Source: Pseudocercospora fijiensis CIRAD86 (Eukaryota; Ascomycota; Dothideomycetes; Mycosphaerellales; Mycosphaerellaceae). Taken from it: a stretch of DNA of 64,000 bases. Positions within the stretch are counted from its first letter, which is position 1, and each line of letters begins with the position of its first letter. The stretch lies in contig NW_006921533.1 in assembly GCF_000340215.1 (NCBI RefSeq), forward strand, positions 6,415,424 to 6,479,423, given 5' to 3'. Below the pieces are notes generated by a model that ran no database searches, was not told the origin of the DNA, and was given only the letters and a program-made list of their open reading frames with translations. The translations under genes and the position numbers were made by a program. Shown here piece by piece: positions 18,427 through 31,000 of the stretch.

Positions 18427-21162
18427 TTAGAAGAACAAGAGCTCATCATCTTTCCACCCAATCTCCACCAGAGCCTGATGACAACTCTTCTCCAACGCTT
18501 CCGGTCCACAAATCAGCACCATCGCTTCTCCTCCCTCCCCATGAACCTTCCGATCAACAAATTCCTTCAACAAAGGCGCAGCAATCCTTCCTCTCAACCC
18601 ACCCCATCCCTCCGGCGCCTTTGTCAACGTATAAAGCACTTGACACCGCTCCGAATTCTCCGCCGCCAACCCATCCAGCTCGTCTTTACACAGAATATCT
18701 TCGAAAAATCGATTCCCATCCAGAACGACGCATTTCGTCGGATCGTCTTTTTTCTGCATTACCGCGCGTAAGACTTGGTAGATGGGTGTGATCCCACTGC
18801 CTCCGCCGATCATGTAGAAAGTTTTGATGGGGGTTGGTTGGATTTTTTGGTTGATTTTGCAGAGCCCGTTTCCGAGGTATTCGAATTTTCCGATGGGGCC
18901 TTTGAAGGCTAGGGGATGGCCGAGTGGGAGGGTTTCTAGGGACATGCCCATTTTTCCGCCTTGGGGATGGGTTGAGGAAGGGGAAGGGAAGTAGATTTTT
19001 ATGAGGACGTCCATGTAGCCTTTTTGTGTGGGTGGGGATATTGGGGTGTAGCTTCTGATTATGGGTTCTCGTGTTACCGGGTCGCGGAGACGGATCATGA
19101 GATGTTGACCGGTGGGGAGACCGAGGATTTGTTCGTCGTGGTCGAGTTTGAATTTGAAGATTCTTGTGTCGTGGGATATGGTTTGTTTGGAGTGGAGGAT
19201 TGCTGTGCGCCAGGTTCTGGAGTCGAGGAAGAGTGGCCGTGCTGATGTATCCTCATCTGGTTGGATGTCTTCGCCGGAGAGAGCTTTGCGGCCTTCTTCG
19301 TCGAGGGTGCCGATGTGGTAGGTTGGCATCATTGCTTTTGCTGTTTCGCTGTCTGCGTTGCAAAGTTGTTAATGACTTCGTTTCCTCGCTGTAGATAGGT
19401 AGAGCGGTCACTTACGAATAGCCATGAATTCGTCCGTACTATCCAACCCAGCTGCAGAAATAATACTTTGAGCACCACCAGGATGGCCTTCCAAGAATTT
19501 TAGTCCGTCGTAGACCTCTCCATTGACAACGAACCATGGTGACTGCTCGGTATCATGTTTTCGTAATTCATCAATCGTGATTTTCGTGTCACTCTTTTCG
19601 TTCGTCATCGTCACTTCACCAGCAGCTTGGGTGACTGGTTCAGCAGCGCTCTCGCCGCCAATTTGCTCGCCCCAGTAGCCATTTGTCAGGTTACCACCGG
19701 CCTTCTTCACCCGCTCCATCCAGCCACCAGGCATCAGGGCAGGTTGAGTCGGATGCTCGAAGCGAAGGCAGTCATTCTCTTTACTGATCGTCAATCTATA
19801 CCAAGGATTGTTCATCATTCCAAGGACGCTCCAGTACATATCACGCGGTTGTAGATTCATACTCTCGTCCATAGCTCGCACCAGGATGTCTTTGGCGTCG
19901 GCGAGCTCTTCCACAGCGATATCAAGGTTCCAGAAGCACCAGCAGAAGCTGTTCTCTCGCCAACCAAAATCGAGCGTCCCGCCATACAAGTTCTGCGGTT
20001 GCGCATCTCTGTATCGATCTTCTGCGTAGTCGATGTTGGCAAGGCGCCATGTCTTGGCTTTGTCTAGAGAGATCTCGACTCTTGTGACTCTTCTTCCTCC
20101 ACCTGCATAACCATAGCCTTTGACTCGGTAGTTCTTTGGTGCACCCACGAGACATAATTGTTCTTCGTGTGCAGGATAAGCTATGGCCGAGTTCGTGCTC
20201 AAATCGTAGATGGCGTATCTCTCGTCCATCCACCATTTTGGGTCGTTTGCAGACTCCTCAGGCGACACCATAGTCGGCAATACTCTGTTGTCGTAGATGT
20301 GATACCAGTTGTCACTGGGCTCGGCAGTGACGATGAGCTTTTTGAGCCATTTGACGCTGCGACCACCGATCTGGCCAGGTATTACTGCTCTCAAAGGCTT
20401 TCCATGGTCGGGACGTAGCATCTCGCCGTTCATCTTGTGGGCCAGCATCATGCCACGATTCTCGTCCATGACCCAGTTCAGCTTGACTGAAGTGCCATAG
20501 TAGCCGTTCGGTAGCTTATCGGCTCCTTCCATGCAGACGTACTTCGCTCCACGTTTGGGTTTGGCTCTTCTGATTACATCAGACATGAGCGTGCCAGTAA
20601 ATATGGCCGTCGAAACTCCGGCTGCTCCCCAAGAGAAGCCTTTCGTTTTGCGTACCACATTTTGCTCCTTGCGACGGTTACCGGCACAAACCAAAGTGAT
20701 TGGATATGTATGTTGCTCGTATTGCTCTAGTAATTCACGGAAGGTCAGGGTGATTGGATGCTCAACCATGCCCTCTATGCTGAATGTCCAGTCAGGTATA
20801 TCCTCATCTCTGACTCGAGGAACATGGCCATGGTTTCGTACGTAGAATAGCTCGGGACTGGTGAGAAATCCTTCGTTGTACAAGTCTGACAGAGGTGCCT
20901 CGACGTTAAAAGGATGTACTCCGGTCAAGCGAATGAGCCTGGGGTCTCGTGGTAACCAGCCATCTGGTGTCTTCTTGTCGAGTTCAAGAACTTCCGTCGG
21001 CTCAGAGGATGTCGGAGGCAAAGGGAAGTCATTGTCCACGCTTTCTGATTCCGACTCGGCCTTCTCACTGCCACTGTCTGGGGGCGTAGGTGGAGCAAGG
21101 ACGGCAGCTGATGTCCGCCGCACCGCATCGGCGGGCGTTACTGAAGCAGCAGTGACGCTCAT
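18427..21162 (-). CDS. niaD: Nitrate reductase [NADPH], molybdopterin/heme/FAD type
   Basis: Two exons, 21162-19416 and 19352-18427, with a 63-nt intron (GTAAGT...CGCAG) giving 890 residues, typical for fungal nitrate reductases. Order of domains: disordered N-terminus (1-65); Mo-pterin sulfite-oxidase-type domain with the Mo-ligand Cys159 in LVCAGNRR; dimerisation domain; cytochrome b5 domain (about 535-590) with HPGG; FAD domain with RSYTPIS; NADPH domain with MIGGGSGITPIYQ and CGPEALEK; C-terminal LLFF. The second heme-ligand His (AIHSETAK) is encoded across the splice junction. It reduces nitrate to nitrite in the cytosol. It is divergent from nitrite reductase at 31970, and the shared promoter is now split by a transposon. 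GATA-type sites upstream suggest AreA-like control. Confidence 0.95.
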
Positions 21163-21742
21163 TGCGAGAAGTGTAGGGCTTCTATGGGTTAGGAGATCAA
21201 CTGATTAGGGTGACAGGATAGACATGAAGGAAGTTGGGGGAGCACAGCACAGCACAGCATCCCTCCATTTCGCTCCAACGGCCCAGCATCCCAAGGCCTC
21301 GGTTTTCTCTTCGTCATGATGGCGCTCACCGCTCGGCGTAGCGTGGCGTGGCGAGGAGATGCATGTTGGAAGGAAGGCAGCAAAGAAGTCGAGATGGCAT
21401 CGCCGCGGAAACACAATAATGACATCGGCGGGCATGCACCAGAGAAGCCAGGAATCGAATCTATTCACGCTGCCGTAGAACCGCCAGTGCGGACCACCCC
21501 AACGTTGTTTTCTTATCTCCCATGCTGCCAGATTGGGTCGAAAACCCGGGCCAGACAAGGCCATCAGCGTATTGTGTCGCCGGAGATGTGCTTCCCACTC
21601 GCGAAATGGCTCAGTTGTCAAGGTTTGTACGTTCTCGAAAATGCCGCAGCGGTGAAGTGGTGAGAGTGCGCTGGCCGGGATAAGGTTGCCATTAATATTG
21701 CCATTGCCACTGGCTTCAAACGTCCATTCACTCTATCTCCAC
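21163..21742. promoter_or_regulatory. Remaining niaD-proximal promoter
   Basis: 580 bp of ordinary base composition between the niaD start and the first mobile-element sequence. TTATCT at 21513-21518 reads AGATAA on the niaD strand, a full HGATAR site for AreA-type GATA factors. GATAAG occurs at 21679-21684, preceded by G and so a weaker match. I found no exact CTCCGHGG site for NirA by eye. Confidence 0.5.
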
Positions 21743-21870
21743 TCAGACCTCTAGCGAGAAGAATTGGTGGTGCTAGCACGTAACAGCTGTTTTAGGCTTA
21801 GACTCACGGGTTACTTATCCGAACAGCCAATCAAAACACTACCTAAGAATTCTTCCTGCTAGAGGTCTGA
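21743..21870. mobile_element. Small MITE-like inverted-repeat element
   Basis: 128 bp bounded by imperfect inverted repeats: TCAGACCTCTAGC at 21743-21755 faces GCTAGAGGTCTGA at 21858-21870, with the pairing continuing over GAAGAATT for about 24 bp. It is non-coding. No clear target-site duplication is visible. The core AGACCTCTA recurs at both ends of the adjacent 9.6 kb element, which suggests a shared or nested origin. Confidence 0.5.
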
Positions 21871-22639
21871 CAGTAAACCGCTCTATTTTAGTACGGCTAT
21901 AGAGGTCTAAATAATAATATCGACAATACAACGCTTTTAGCACAACTTTGTATAAGGCGATTATAGCGCTAGTAATTGCGAGTTATTTAATCTAAAAAGC
22001 AAGTATATGCGACGAATACGCGTTAAGATATACTAATTCTTATAGCGTAGGTCTAGGTCGGCTACGTATAGCTATCTAACTACTAATACTACCTAAATAT
22101 TAACTACCGAATATTAGACATATATTACTTAGCGAAGGTTCGGACGATATATTAAATTAATTCCTAGTACGGAAGTCCCTATATACGACTACTTTCTATC
22201 GAGTTCTCGTCGCCTAGCTAATAGTTACTAGAGGCAACGATATCGTACCTATACTAATTTTCTATTAAACACTACAAGCCGCTAGCTTTGCTACTTACAT
22301 TTAAGACTCTTACTTAGCTCTATATCTTAAAGTATAGCGTTGCTTAGTTATTATTAATAAGCGGAAGCTATTTACTAATAACTCTAACCTTTATAGAAAG
22401 TTAGCGTATATTCGCGGAAAGAGGTACTAATATATGCCTTAATTCAAACTCGTATTACTACTAAATATAGCATTAGTTATAGTATATCTACGAGCACCGG
22501 ATCTACTATCGCCGCCGTCGCCGCCGTTACTAGTCGATCCGCTAGCCTTATCGATTATATCGAAGATATTGCGATCCGCTACTTCTACCTATTCCTTATT
22601 AGCATCCTAATCGAGTACTATATCTTCGATAGGTCTACG

Positions 22640-25600
22640 GTCTCTATTAGTCGCCTATGTAGTCTGCTTAGTAACGGTTATTAGGCCTTATATATAGCGG
22701 GCGTTTATATTATTAAACTTGTTAATCTTTAACTATATTATGTCTATACTAATCTACTAGATATTATTAGAGAGGGCAAACTAGGCACTTGCATTCTGCT
22801 ACTTTACAAACCTATTAATACGGATCTTGTCTATACGATTAAACATATCTACGCTCGTATCCTTTTCGGTACGATAGCTTGTACGCTAGACACTATTATT
22901 AGCTTTAAACATGTTCTTTAGGACACGTACGGCTTCCCTATTGCCTACTACCTTTTCGAATGTAGCCGTAAGGTTATATATTAAGTTGCTAAACTGTTTA
23001 ATATCCTCGGAGTATTCGTAGTTATAGAGCTTAAGTTGTTTATTAGAAGTAACTGCCTTACCCTTCTTTCTAGAGGGATTAATAGTAGCGGTCGAAAGGA
23101 TAGCTTTCTAAAGGTCTTCGGTTGTACCTTCGTTAAGCAACTAGTAGAAGTAGATTATTATTTAGCTATAGTTATCTTATCTAGAGCCGAGGAAGTATAG
23201 GATTAAGGGACTAATAACCTAACGAAGATAGCTAATATCCTATATATAGATAGTATATCGAACGCGTATAAAGATAGAGATCTCTTAGAGTATGCGGCAT
23301 ATACTAGTAAAGGCGTTATCGGGTATCGTAGTAGTATTAGAATCTGTAGTACCTGCAGTATCGGCAATAGTAGCAGCCTAGGGATCTGCCTCTACCTTAC
23401 CCTCCTAAGCAGCGAAGCTAAATGCCTTCTAGTAGATCTTATAGATAATGTCGAGGAGTACTTATATAGAGAGCTTCTTATAAACTGCTTCCTTTACGAT
23501 ATCGATACAGGTAACACTCTTCTCTATATCTACAGTACTACTAAAGTTAAGCAAACCGCGGTTAACAAGCTCTTATATAAAGAGGGCGAATACTCTTGCG
23601 TTAAAGGTCTTCTTAAGAGTACTCTATATACGGAAGAACTTAAAGTTCTTTAGATCTACCTCCTTTAGACCCTAGTAATCGATATTAGCCTATATAGATA
23701 CCGAATATAGTAGCTTTTCACCGGCCTTGTTAGTAGTCTAGTAAGTGCGGAATACTGTTATTGCGATGTTTATAAAGATATAGAACTATACTAGAGATAG
23801 TAGCAAGAACTTGCGCTAGTCGTAAGGCTTACTATACTTAATAGACTTATAAATAATAGACTATATACGCTCGATAGTAAGCTAATCGCTAACATAGATT
23901 ATAAGGCGAGTAGCCTATATTAGAGAGTCGCGAGGAATACCTATATTATCGAGAAAGATGTCGTCGTATACTAGCTTCGAACCCTTAGTAGAGATCTCGT
24001 TATTAAATAATATAGGCTGCGAGTATACCTTGTCTATACCCTTAAACGAGGACTTAATCTCTAGAAACGATAGAACTTCTAGACCCGCCTTTATAAGCTT
24101 CTCGTTAAGAGATCCGACGATCGATTCGATTGCCTTATAGATCTAGAAGATAGCTACATTCTTAGAAGCTTCGTCCTTATTGCAGTTGTTAATAATGTTC
24201 TCGATAAGAATAGGAGTAGAACGATCTAATATATCCTAAGTTAGGCTACTAGCAGGGATATTACTACATTCGCTAATAAATAATATAGTTATAGATACCT
24301 GTTCGTTAACATCTCTAACGCCTTAGTCTTTCTTCTTTTAAGCACGGTTAAAGTTGTCGTAAGCGATCTAGATTAGGGCGCTTAAGGCTAGGGCTTGGAT
24401 TATTAGTCGCGTTTGCTCGGCGTTCTTCTTAATAATCGCCTAGATAGTCCTATATAATAATGTTAGCCCTATATTATTAAGTGTATCGATAATATAAATC
24501 GGAGCGCTACTACTATAGACTAGGTATAGTCTAAGGGCTTTAGCTATAAAGGAAGACCTCTTCGTAGCTATAGAGTAGATAATAATGTACGTAAGGGTAC
24601 AGATGCGCTTATAGAAAATTGTACGCTTATCTTCGAACGATAAAGTATACTACTTATAATCCCTATAAGTGTTAGGAAGAAGTTTAAAGTCTAAGAGTTT
24701 GAACTATATTAGGGCGCGGTTTTGGATTGCCTTAGCTATAGTAGACAGGCTCTTTAGTTGCATGCTTTACTCTGTCTTATATAAGTCGAAAAAGTCGATA
24801 CCGATAAGAGACTTTAGCTCCTAGCGCATAACTATAGTACTAACTAGTCCTTTATTTGGCTAAAGACTTATAATAGTATCTATATTCTTGCGGTATGTAG
24901 TAGTGCCTAGCTTTCCTACCTATATAACTAGTATCTTCTCGAAAGGCATAGTAAGTAATCTTAGTTCTGCTATAATATGCTAGTACTTCTGCTTCGGGGT
25001 TCTGCCCGTAGAGGGAGCCTCGTTCTTAATGTCGTTAAGGTTGCTAACCTAGTTACTATAGTCGGCCGGATTGCGGTTATTATCTTTACTAGCCTAGCGC
25101 TCGCGCTCTAGCTTATCCTCGCTAACCGGCTATTTATTAATACTAGTATCCTTATCGTCGGTTTTATCGTTATCGCTCTTATTAGGCGCGATATAGTTAA
25201 TAGCTTTAGTCTTACTTATACGAGTCGACCGACGAGGTACAGCGATTTCGCGTAGTAGATTAGTCGATAGCACTAGGCGCTAGCGAGGTCGAGTTAGTAG
25301 ATTGCGACGGATCCGATCCTCTACTATACGCTACTCGGCATCGTTATCTAACGTAAAGATAGCTTGTCGGATACGGGCTTATCGAGCCTCTTCTGCTCTA
25401 CGCTCTTCTTTATCTTCCTTATCTTCCTCGTCTTCTTCGTCTTTATCGTTATATCTTAGGAGAGGATAATTATCGCTCGTAGGCGCATCCTCTATACTTA
25501 GGTCTTACTAGCTATTATACCCGCTAACGTAGACTTACTAAGTTTAATCGCTTCGGTATAGCAAGTCTAACGTAGGTAGCGCTATACTTAGGTTACTCGA

Positions 25601-25650
25601 GTCTTCTATAGTTACTATAGTCTAAATATGCGAGCGTGTTTAGTAAAGGC
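22640..25650 (-). pseudogene. RIP-degraded DUF6589-like protein gene
   Basis: Reading the minus strand in one frame and treating TAG as former CAG gives about 1000 residues of continuous protein-like sequence. The N-terminus is acidic and basic, with runs such as DEEDEEDKEDKEERRAEE. In the middle there is LIQIAYDNFN, followed about 180 residues later by YVSDQLTIERIQSI. From memory, a (Y)DNxN block followed by a GDQLT(V/I)xR block is typical of the fungal DUF6589 proteins, suspected to be transposon-encoded. The family call is tentative: no catalytic residues can be assigned. It lies downstream of the helicase frame on the same strand and would be the element's second gene. Confidence 0.5.
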
Positions 25651-26093
25651 GTATATATATATCTTTATATATAGGTAGTAAGTAGGATCTAGATAGAAGT
25701 AGAGAGGCAAAAGCGGAGAAGTCGTTTGTTTACTACCCTAGCTAGTTATATATACTAGCGTACGGATAATAGCTATAGACCTACGCGGGAACGTGTATTC
25801 TACCGTCTGCTTTGTATCGTATTAGGTCCTTAATTAGTATTCTCGAGCAAGCCGCTTGTTCTTATTAATTAGGAGTAAGTCCGCCGCCTCTACTAAAGAG
25901 GAAATGCTAAGTCTATATCGTCTATAAATAATGCTATAGCCGCGGCGTTAATCTTGTCGTTAAGAGGATATTAAATGAAACTATGTCTTTACTCTAGGCC
26001 GCCGTCGTTATCGTATTAATTACTTTTGCTAGCGTAGTTTTACTAGAAATGCGCTTAGTCGACCTAACTTAGTCGGCTTCGGAGAGAGCGAGT

Positions 26094-26145
26094 TTAGGTG
26101 CTAGTTTAGGTACTAGTTTAGTGCTAGTTTAGTGCTAGTTTAGTG
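26094..26145. repeat. Short tandem repeat (TAGTTTAGTGC)n
   Basis: Four to five copies of an 11-13 bp unit, TAGTTTAG(G)TGC, in the non-coding stretch between the two pseudogenes of the large element. The rest of 25650-27540 shows strong RIP and no frame I can recognise. Confidence 0.6.
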
Positions 26146-27539
26146 CGTAGCAATGTCAATGTCGATACTAACTTAATATTAATAATATAGCTTCTAGATA
26201 GGGAATTAAACACTTAACTAAACCTTACCCCTCTGCCTTCCCCTTCTAACTAAGCTATTACTATCTAAGCTATCCTAGGCACTAGCAATAAGGGTATATA
26301 ATAGCACTGCAATTTACGACCTTCAATTAATAATAATCGACTAAAACGAAGCGTATACCTAGCTGCAACCGGGTATTAGAGTTGCAGTAATCCTTTACGC
26401 CTAGTTATTAAGTTATATAGGGAACTCGAGGGATTTAGGCTATTTAATAGTCTTTTCTAAGGCAGCTAGCAGCCTAATAAACTAGTAGAGGTAACTGCCT
26501 ATTGTCTAAACCTAAAGAAATTAGTTCTCTAGGATAGGTTTTCTATAGCGGCACTTCTTCGGAAGTATATAAGGTCGAAGTTTAGTAGGCATGTTTACTT
26601 AGTTAATTCGTAACGTGTCTTAAAGGGTTAAAAGCTCGAGGTCTATATCGTATCCGTAAGAGTGACTCCGGGTATTGCCTATCTATAGTTTTTTGCCTCC
26701 GGTCTATCTTTTTGCCCTACTTAGTGCTATATGCGCTAGCTATAGATTTTTGCCTATAGAGGGTATAGATAGTAGATATAGCGGTAAAGGGTGCTTAGCC
26801 TTAGCGAACAATAGTAGGGCGAGTAAGGTTAGATAGCTACGTACTGTAACGTAACAATAACAATAGCCGCTGTCTTAGCGCCGACTTTACTTATTCCTTT
26901 GCTTAACATTTATCTTCTTTATTACGCTTCTAAAGCAACGTCGATTCGCCCTTCTATGCGCTATTATTAATACTATTAGCAGTATGTCGATCGCTATCCC
27001 TACTATGCCGTTCCTTTATCCTTATTGTCTTTGTCTTATATATATTTAGATAGTCGGAAGAGACTCTATCGCAATGTCGCATTCGTGTCGCATTCTAGAT
27101 CTCGTTATACTAGTATATACTCGATAGTCGTCGCGCTCGAGTAAGGCACTTTTGCTAGTGTTTTCCGTAGAGATAGACTTAGTCGTATAGGTTAGTTATA
27201 TTGTTATAGGAAGCGTAAAGTTAAGGAGCTAGGATTCGAAGAAGGACCGAGTCCCGCTAAGCCCCGGTTTTAGTATAGCAGAGCACCCGATTAGCGGGAA
27301 TAACGCCTACTTAGTATCGTAACTGCTCGAAGAACAATAATAAAGATTTTGCGCCTTCTTATAATACCTTCCTATAATAGCACTAATACGACTATACTAC
27401 CGAATACGGCGTATAGAAGATATAAAAGAGCTAGGAGTTAATAACGGACAAATACAATAAAGGCTGTATACCGCTCCTCGATACGTTCTTTTATACTAGA
27501 TCTATCGCTTTTCGATGCGTTCTTTTACAATACTAACGC

Positions 27540-30500
27540 GATAATAGCAAACTATACGACGTGTATCCGTAACGCTTATCCTCTGCCTAGTATATAGGCG
27601 AAAGCATTAGCACTAAACTGGCTTCTACGGCTACTAGTAGCGCTTAGACTTCGTATACGGGAGCCCTCTCTATAAAGGTCTTTAGCTCTCTCTATACGGC
27701 GAATATTATAGCTACTACGAGAGACAAACACTTTAGCTAGTTGCTCCTACGCTTCTTCCTCTATAATCGTAGACGAATGCGGCTTATCCTCTGTCTCTAT
27801 CTTATCCTCGTTACTAGTTTCCTCCTCGGACGAGTTCTTAATAACCGGAGCCTTGCCTTTACCTATGCCTAGCCGCGGCTTCTTAGTACGCAGTATAGTA
27901 GATTAGGTAGACTAATCTATACGCTTCTAGGCGGAGGATAAGGCACTTGCTACTAGACGAGAAGAACTAGGAATTAGCGGGAGGACTACTTAACCGGGTC
28001 GCGGAGGAATTGCCTATATGCCTATCGTATACTAGCGGATAGTATTAGCGTAGGCAGACTAGCGCAGTCTACCGCGTATATTAGTAAGCTCTTACTATCG
28101 CTCCTCGTCCGATAGCGCGCGCCGAGGCTACTATAGTTACTAGGTATTCTCCTTCTCGATCCTTCGCTTCTCGTTCTTCTCGATCTTAGCCTACTTAGCG
28201 GTCTCCTAGTCGACGAAGACCTGTTTAGTAACGCTATTAATAATAGTATATAGCTCCGGAATGCATTCTTAATATAGCTAATCTACTAGCTCCTTAATCT
28301 TCTTAAGCTCCTCTTTATTAACGTTAACCTAGCTATTAAAGTTGCGTACGCGCTTAAAGATATCGGAGACAGCCTACGTTATACGATCTTTTATAAAGAA
28401 GCTGCTAGGGATTCGAAAGCGTCGGGTATTAGCGTCTACGTCGAATAATGCCTCGGCCTTCTCTAAACATTACTTCTAAAGATATAGCAATGCGTATACA
28501 GGTCTCGATCTAGCACTAGGCGGCGTAACTAGCTTAATATACCGGAGCTCCTTTAGTAGCTTCGGAAGAGTCTCTATTAGCTCGGGGTTGTATTAGTTAT
28601 AGCAATCCTTCTTATTAGCCTTGCCCTTTAGATATAGGAAGAGAGCCTTGTCCTCGCTATACTCTTTATTTATTATAATGCGATAGCAACGCTCTAGATT
28701 GCGATAATAATCATTTAGGGCTCTAAGTAGAACATCTAGCACCTTTGCTCGGGCTACGAGTTTAGTCTTTGTCTAGAACTTGCTAGTCTTAGAAGATAGA
28801 GCTATATCTTCGTTAGAGGCAGCCTTACTACGTATATCTTAGTCGCTAGCTCCGCCTATATCTTTACTAGGTATCTCGACTTGCGATAGTCGACTTAGTC
28901 TAGCGCCGCTACGACTATAACTACGACTACGTCCGCGACCGCGACTACGACTGCTACCGCGACTACAAGAAGCTAGTATAACCGCTAGTAGGTTAGAGGT
29001 CTCGGGCATTAACTTTAAGCTATTATTAGCCTAATATAGTGCAAAGAGTATAGCTCGCGGGCGGTAGAAGTACGGCTTAGATAACTAGCCTTCTTCGAAA
29101 AGTAGCTTTATATTTCGAGAAATGCGACCGAGGCGTTACTAGAGATTACCTACGTCCCTAGTAATAGGGAACTTGTACTAGATTACATCGGCAATATTAG
29201 GGACATTAAGTCTAACGCTAAACGCTATAGTTACGCTAATACACCGAATATCGGAGTCCTTCTTAAGATACTCTACACATCGAATGTCTTAATTAGAGGG
29301 CGGGATCGAAGCGGTATATACTATAATTATGCGGGTAATATTAATACTACCTAGTCCGTATATATAACGCTTCTTTAGATCCGGATAATGCTTTATTAGG
29401 AAAACAAGCTAGCTACGGACAGTAGCTACGAAGTTAGTAATATACTTTCGGCTATCGATAAATACTAACGACTTGTATATCTTCTATAGCGTAGCCTCGC
29501 CTTCGGTAATACCTACTATGCGTACAATCGCTATAGTAATAGTCTGCTCGGCGGCGGTCTCTTTAGTAGTAGTCTCTCTAGCAGCAGACTCTTTAGTAGT
29601 AGTCTCTCTAGTAGTAGACTCTCTAGTAGTAGACTCTCTAGTAGTAGACTCTCTAGCAGTAGCGGCAGTCTCTCTAGCAGTAGCGGTAGTCTCTCTAGCA
29701 GTAGCGGCAGTCTCTCTAGCAGTAGCGGCAGTCTCTCTAGTAGTAGCGGCAGTCTCTCTAGTAGTAACGGCAGTCTCTCTAGTAGTAACGGTCTCTCTAG
29801 CAGTAACGGTCTCTCTAGTAGTAGGATATCTAATAGCATAATCGATAACGAAGTATAGGCTATTACAGTTGCCTAGGTTCTCTTTGCTACTAAACTTAGT
29901 AATATATATAACCTCTAGACGGTCGATACTACTACGAACAATTCTAGTCTAGAAAGGCTTGTTACCGATATTGCGTATTCTAGAGTGCTTAATTACATAC
30001 TTAGTTGTAGCCTCGGATATAGTAGCGGATATATATAGTATTAAGGTGTCGATACGAAGATGCTCGCGAATCTAGTAGACCTATTCGACGGTAGTTAGTA
30101 TATAGAACTTGCGTAGCTTAAGACGACAACGATATACCTATAAATACTCTAGCCGGAAACCGGACTCCTCGCCCTATTTATAAATAAGATAGCACTTATC
30201 GTATACCTAGAGACTAATGCGATTACGAACAGACGGCTTTCGGAGTAGCTAGCGGAATTGTAGTATAGCTACCTGCTCTAGACTAAGAAGGATATACTAG
30301 ATCTTGCTATTCTTAATATTGTCGTATATACCTAGGTCTAGCTTCTTTGTCTCTACTATAATATAGCATAAGCGGACTAGGTTCTCGCCTCTTCCGATAC
30401 GCTCGATAGTAGTAGCCTACTCTACGCCGAGTCGATTAAGTAGTACGATCTATATAGTAACTATCCTAGTTAGGAGAGTAAATCCCTAGAATATAAGGCT

Positions 30501-31000
30501 CTTACCCTCTCCTATACGAGCGATTATTAGAACGTCTGCTTAGCTATAGATAAGCGTATATAGGCATTCGATCTGCGCCTCTATTAGCTAATATTCTTCG
30601 CTTAGATATAATATATCGAGGATTTTTACTAAACCGGCGATAATAATATCGCGCTATATAGGCTCTACTTCTAGGTATTAGCCGGCTTCCTATACTATCT
30701 CTTATATAAAAGCAAGGCTCTCGGTCTTAATATTAGCGCATCTTCTCTTAAAATAGTCGAGGAATCGATTACGTCTTCCTAGAAGTAGTATTAGTTTCTT
30801 AATGCTAAAGTCGGGGCACTTACGGTTAATAGCTATATAGCCTAGTAGCGCTACCTAGTAATAAACTAGTCGAGCGGACTTAATAGCCGCATTTAGCGCC
30901 TTCTCTTCGTTACGCCTCTTATAGCGCTACTTTTAGCTTATTATTATATACGGTATATTCGGGTTTGTAGATTAAATAGACTAGAGGTACTATAGGTTAG
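27540..31000 (-). pseudogene. RIP-degraded RecQ-type superfamily 2 helicase gene
   Basis: In one minus-strand frame, with TAG read as former CAG, all core helicase motifs can be followed in order. Motif I is ADVLIIARIGEGKSLIF (around 30501-30530). Motif II has decayed to YDKCYLI where D-E-C/A-H is expected (about 30187-30207). Motif III is LILYISATISEAT (about 30014-30040). The second RecA domain has KSLVFIDSRK, IRCISVTIAFSVRLNVPNI and motif VI QRLGRISR (about 29115-29150). A repeat-encoded Thr/Arg/Glu insert separates the two RecA lobes (29560-29830). A C-terminal extension of about 450 residues includes an Arg/Ser-rich segment and a charged region. It resembles RecQ-like helicases carried by fungal repeats or subtelomeres. 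Numerous stops and the E-to-K/H-to-Y changes in motif II make it non-functional. Confidence 0.72.
29560..29830 (-). repeat. Minisatellite inside the helicase pseudogene
   Basis: Tandem units of 15, 21 and 18 bp built on TAGTAGTAGACTCTC / TAGCAGTAGCGGCAGTCTCTC-type sequences. All unit lengths are multiples of three. On the helicase strand they encode a Thr-Arg-Glu-Thr-Ala repeat between the two helicase lobes. The apparent open frames on both strands here are caused by the repeat itself. Confidence 0.8.

Noticed and set aside
29473..29841. Open frames of about 100-120 codons on both strands
   Set aside because: Produced by the minisatellite; the sequence is a monotonous Leu/Val repeat and lies inside the helicase pseudogene.
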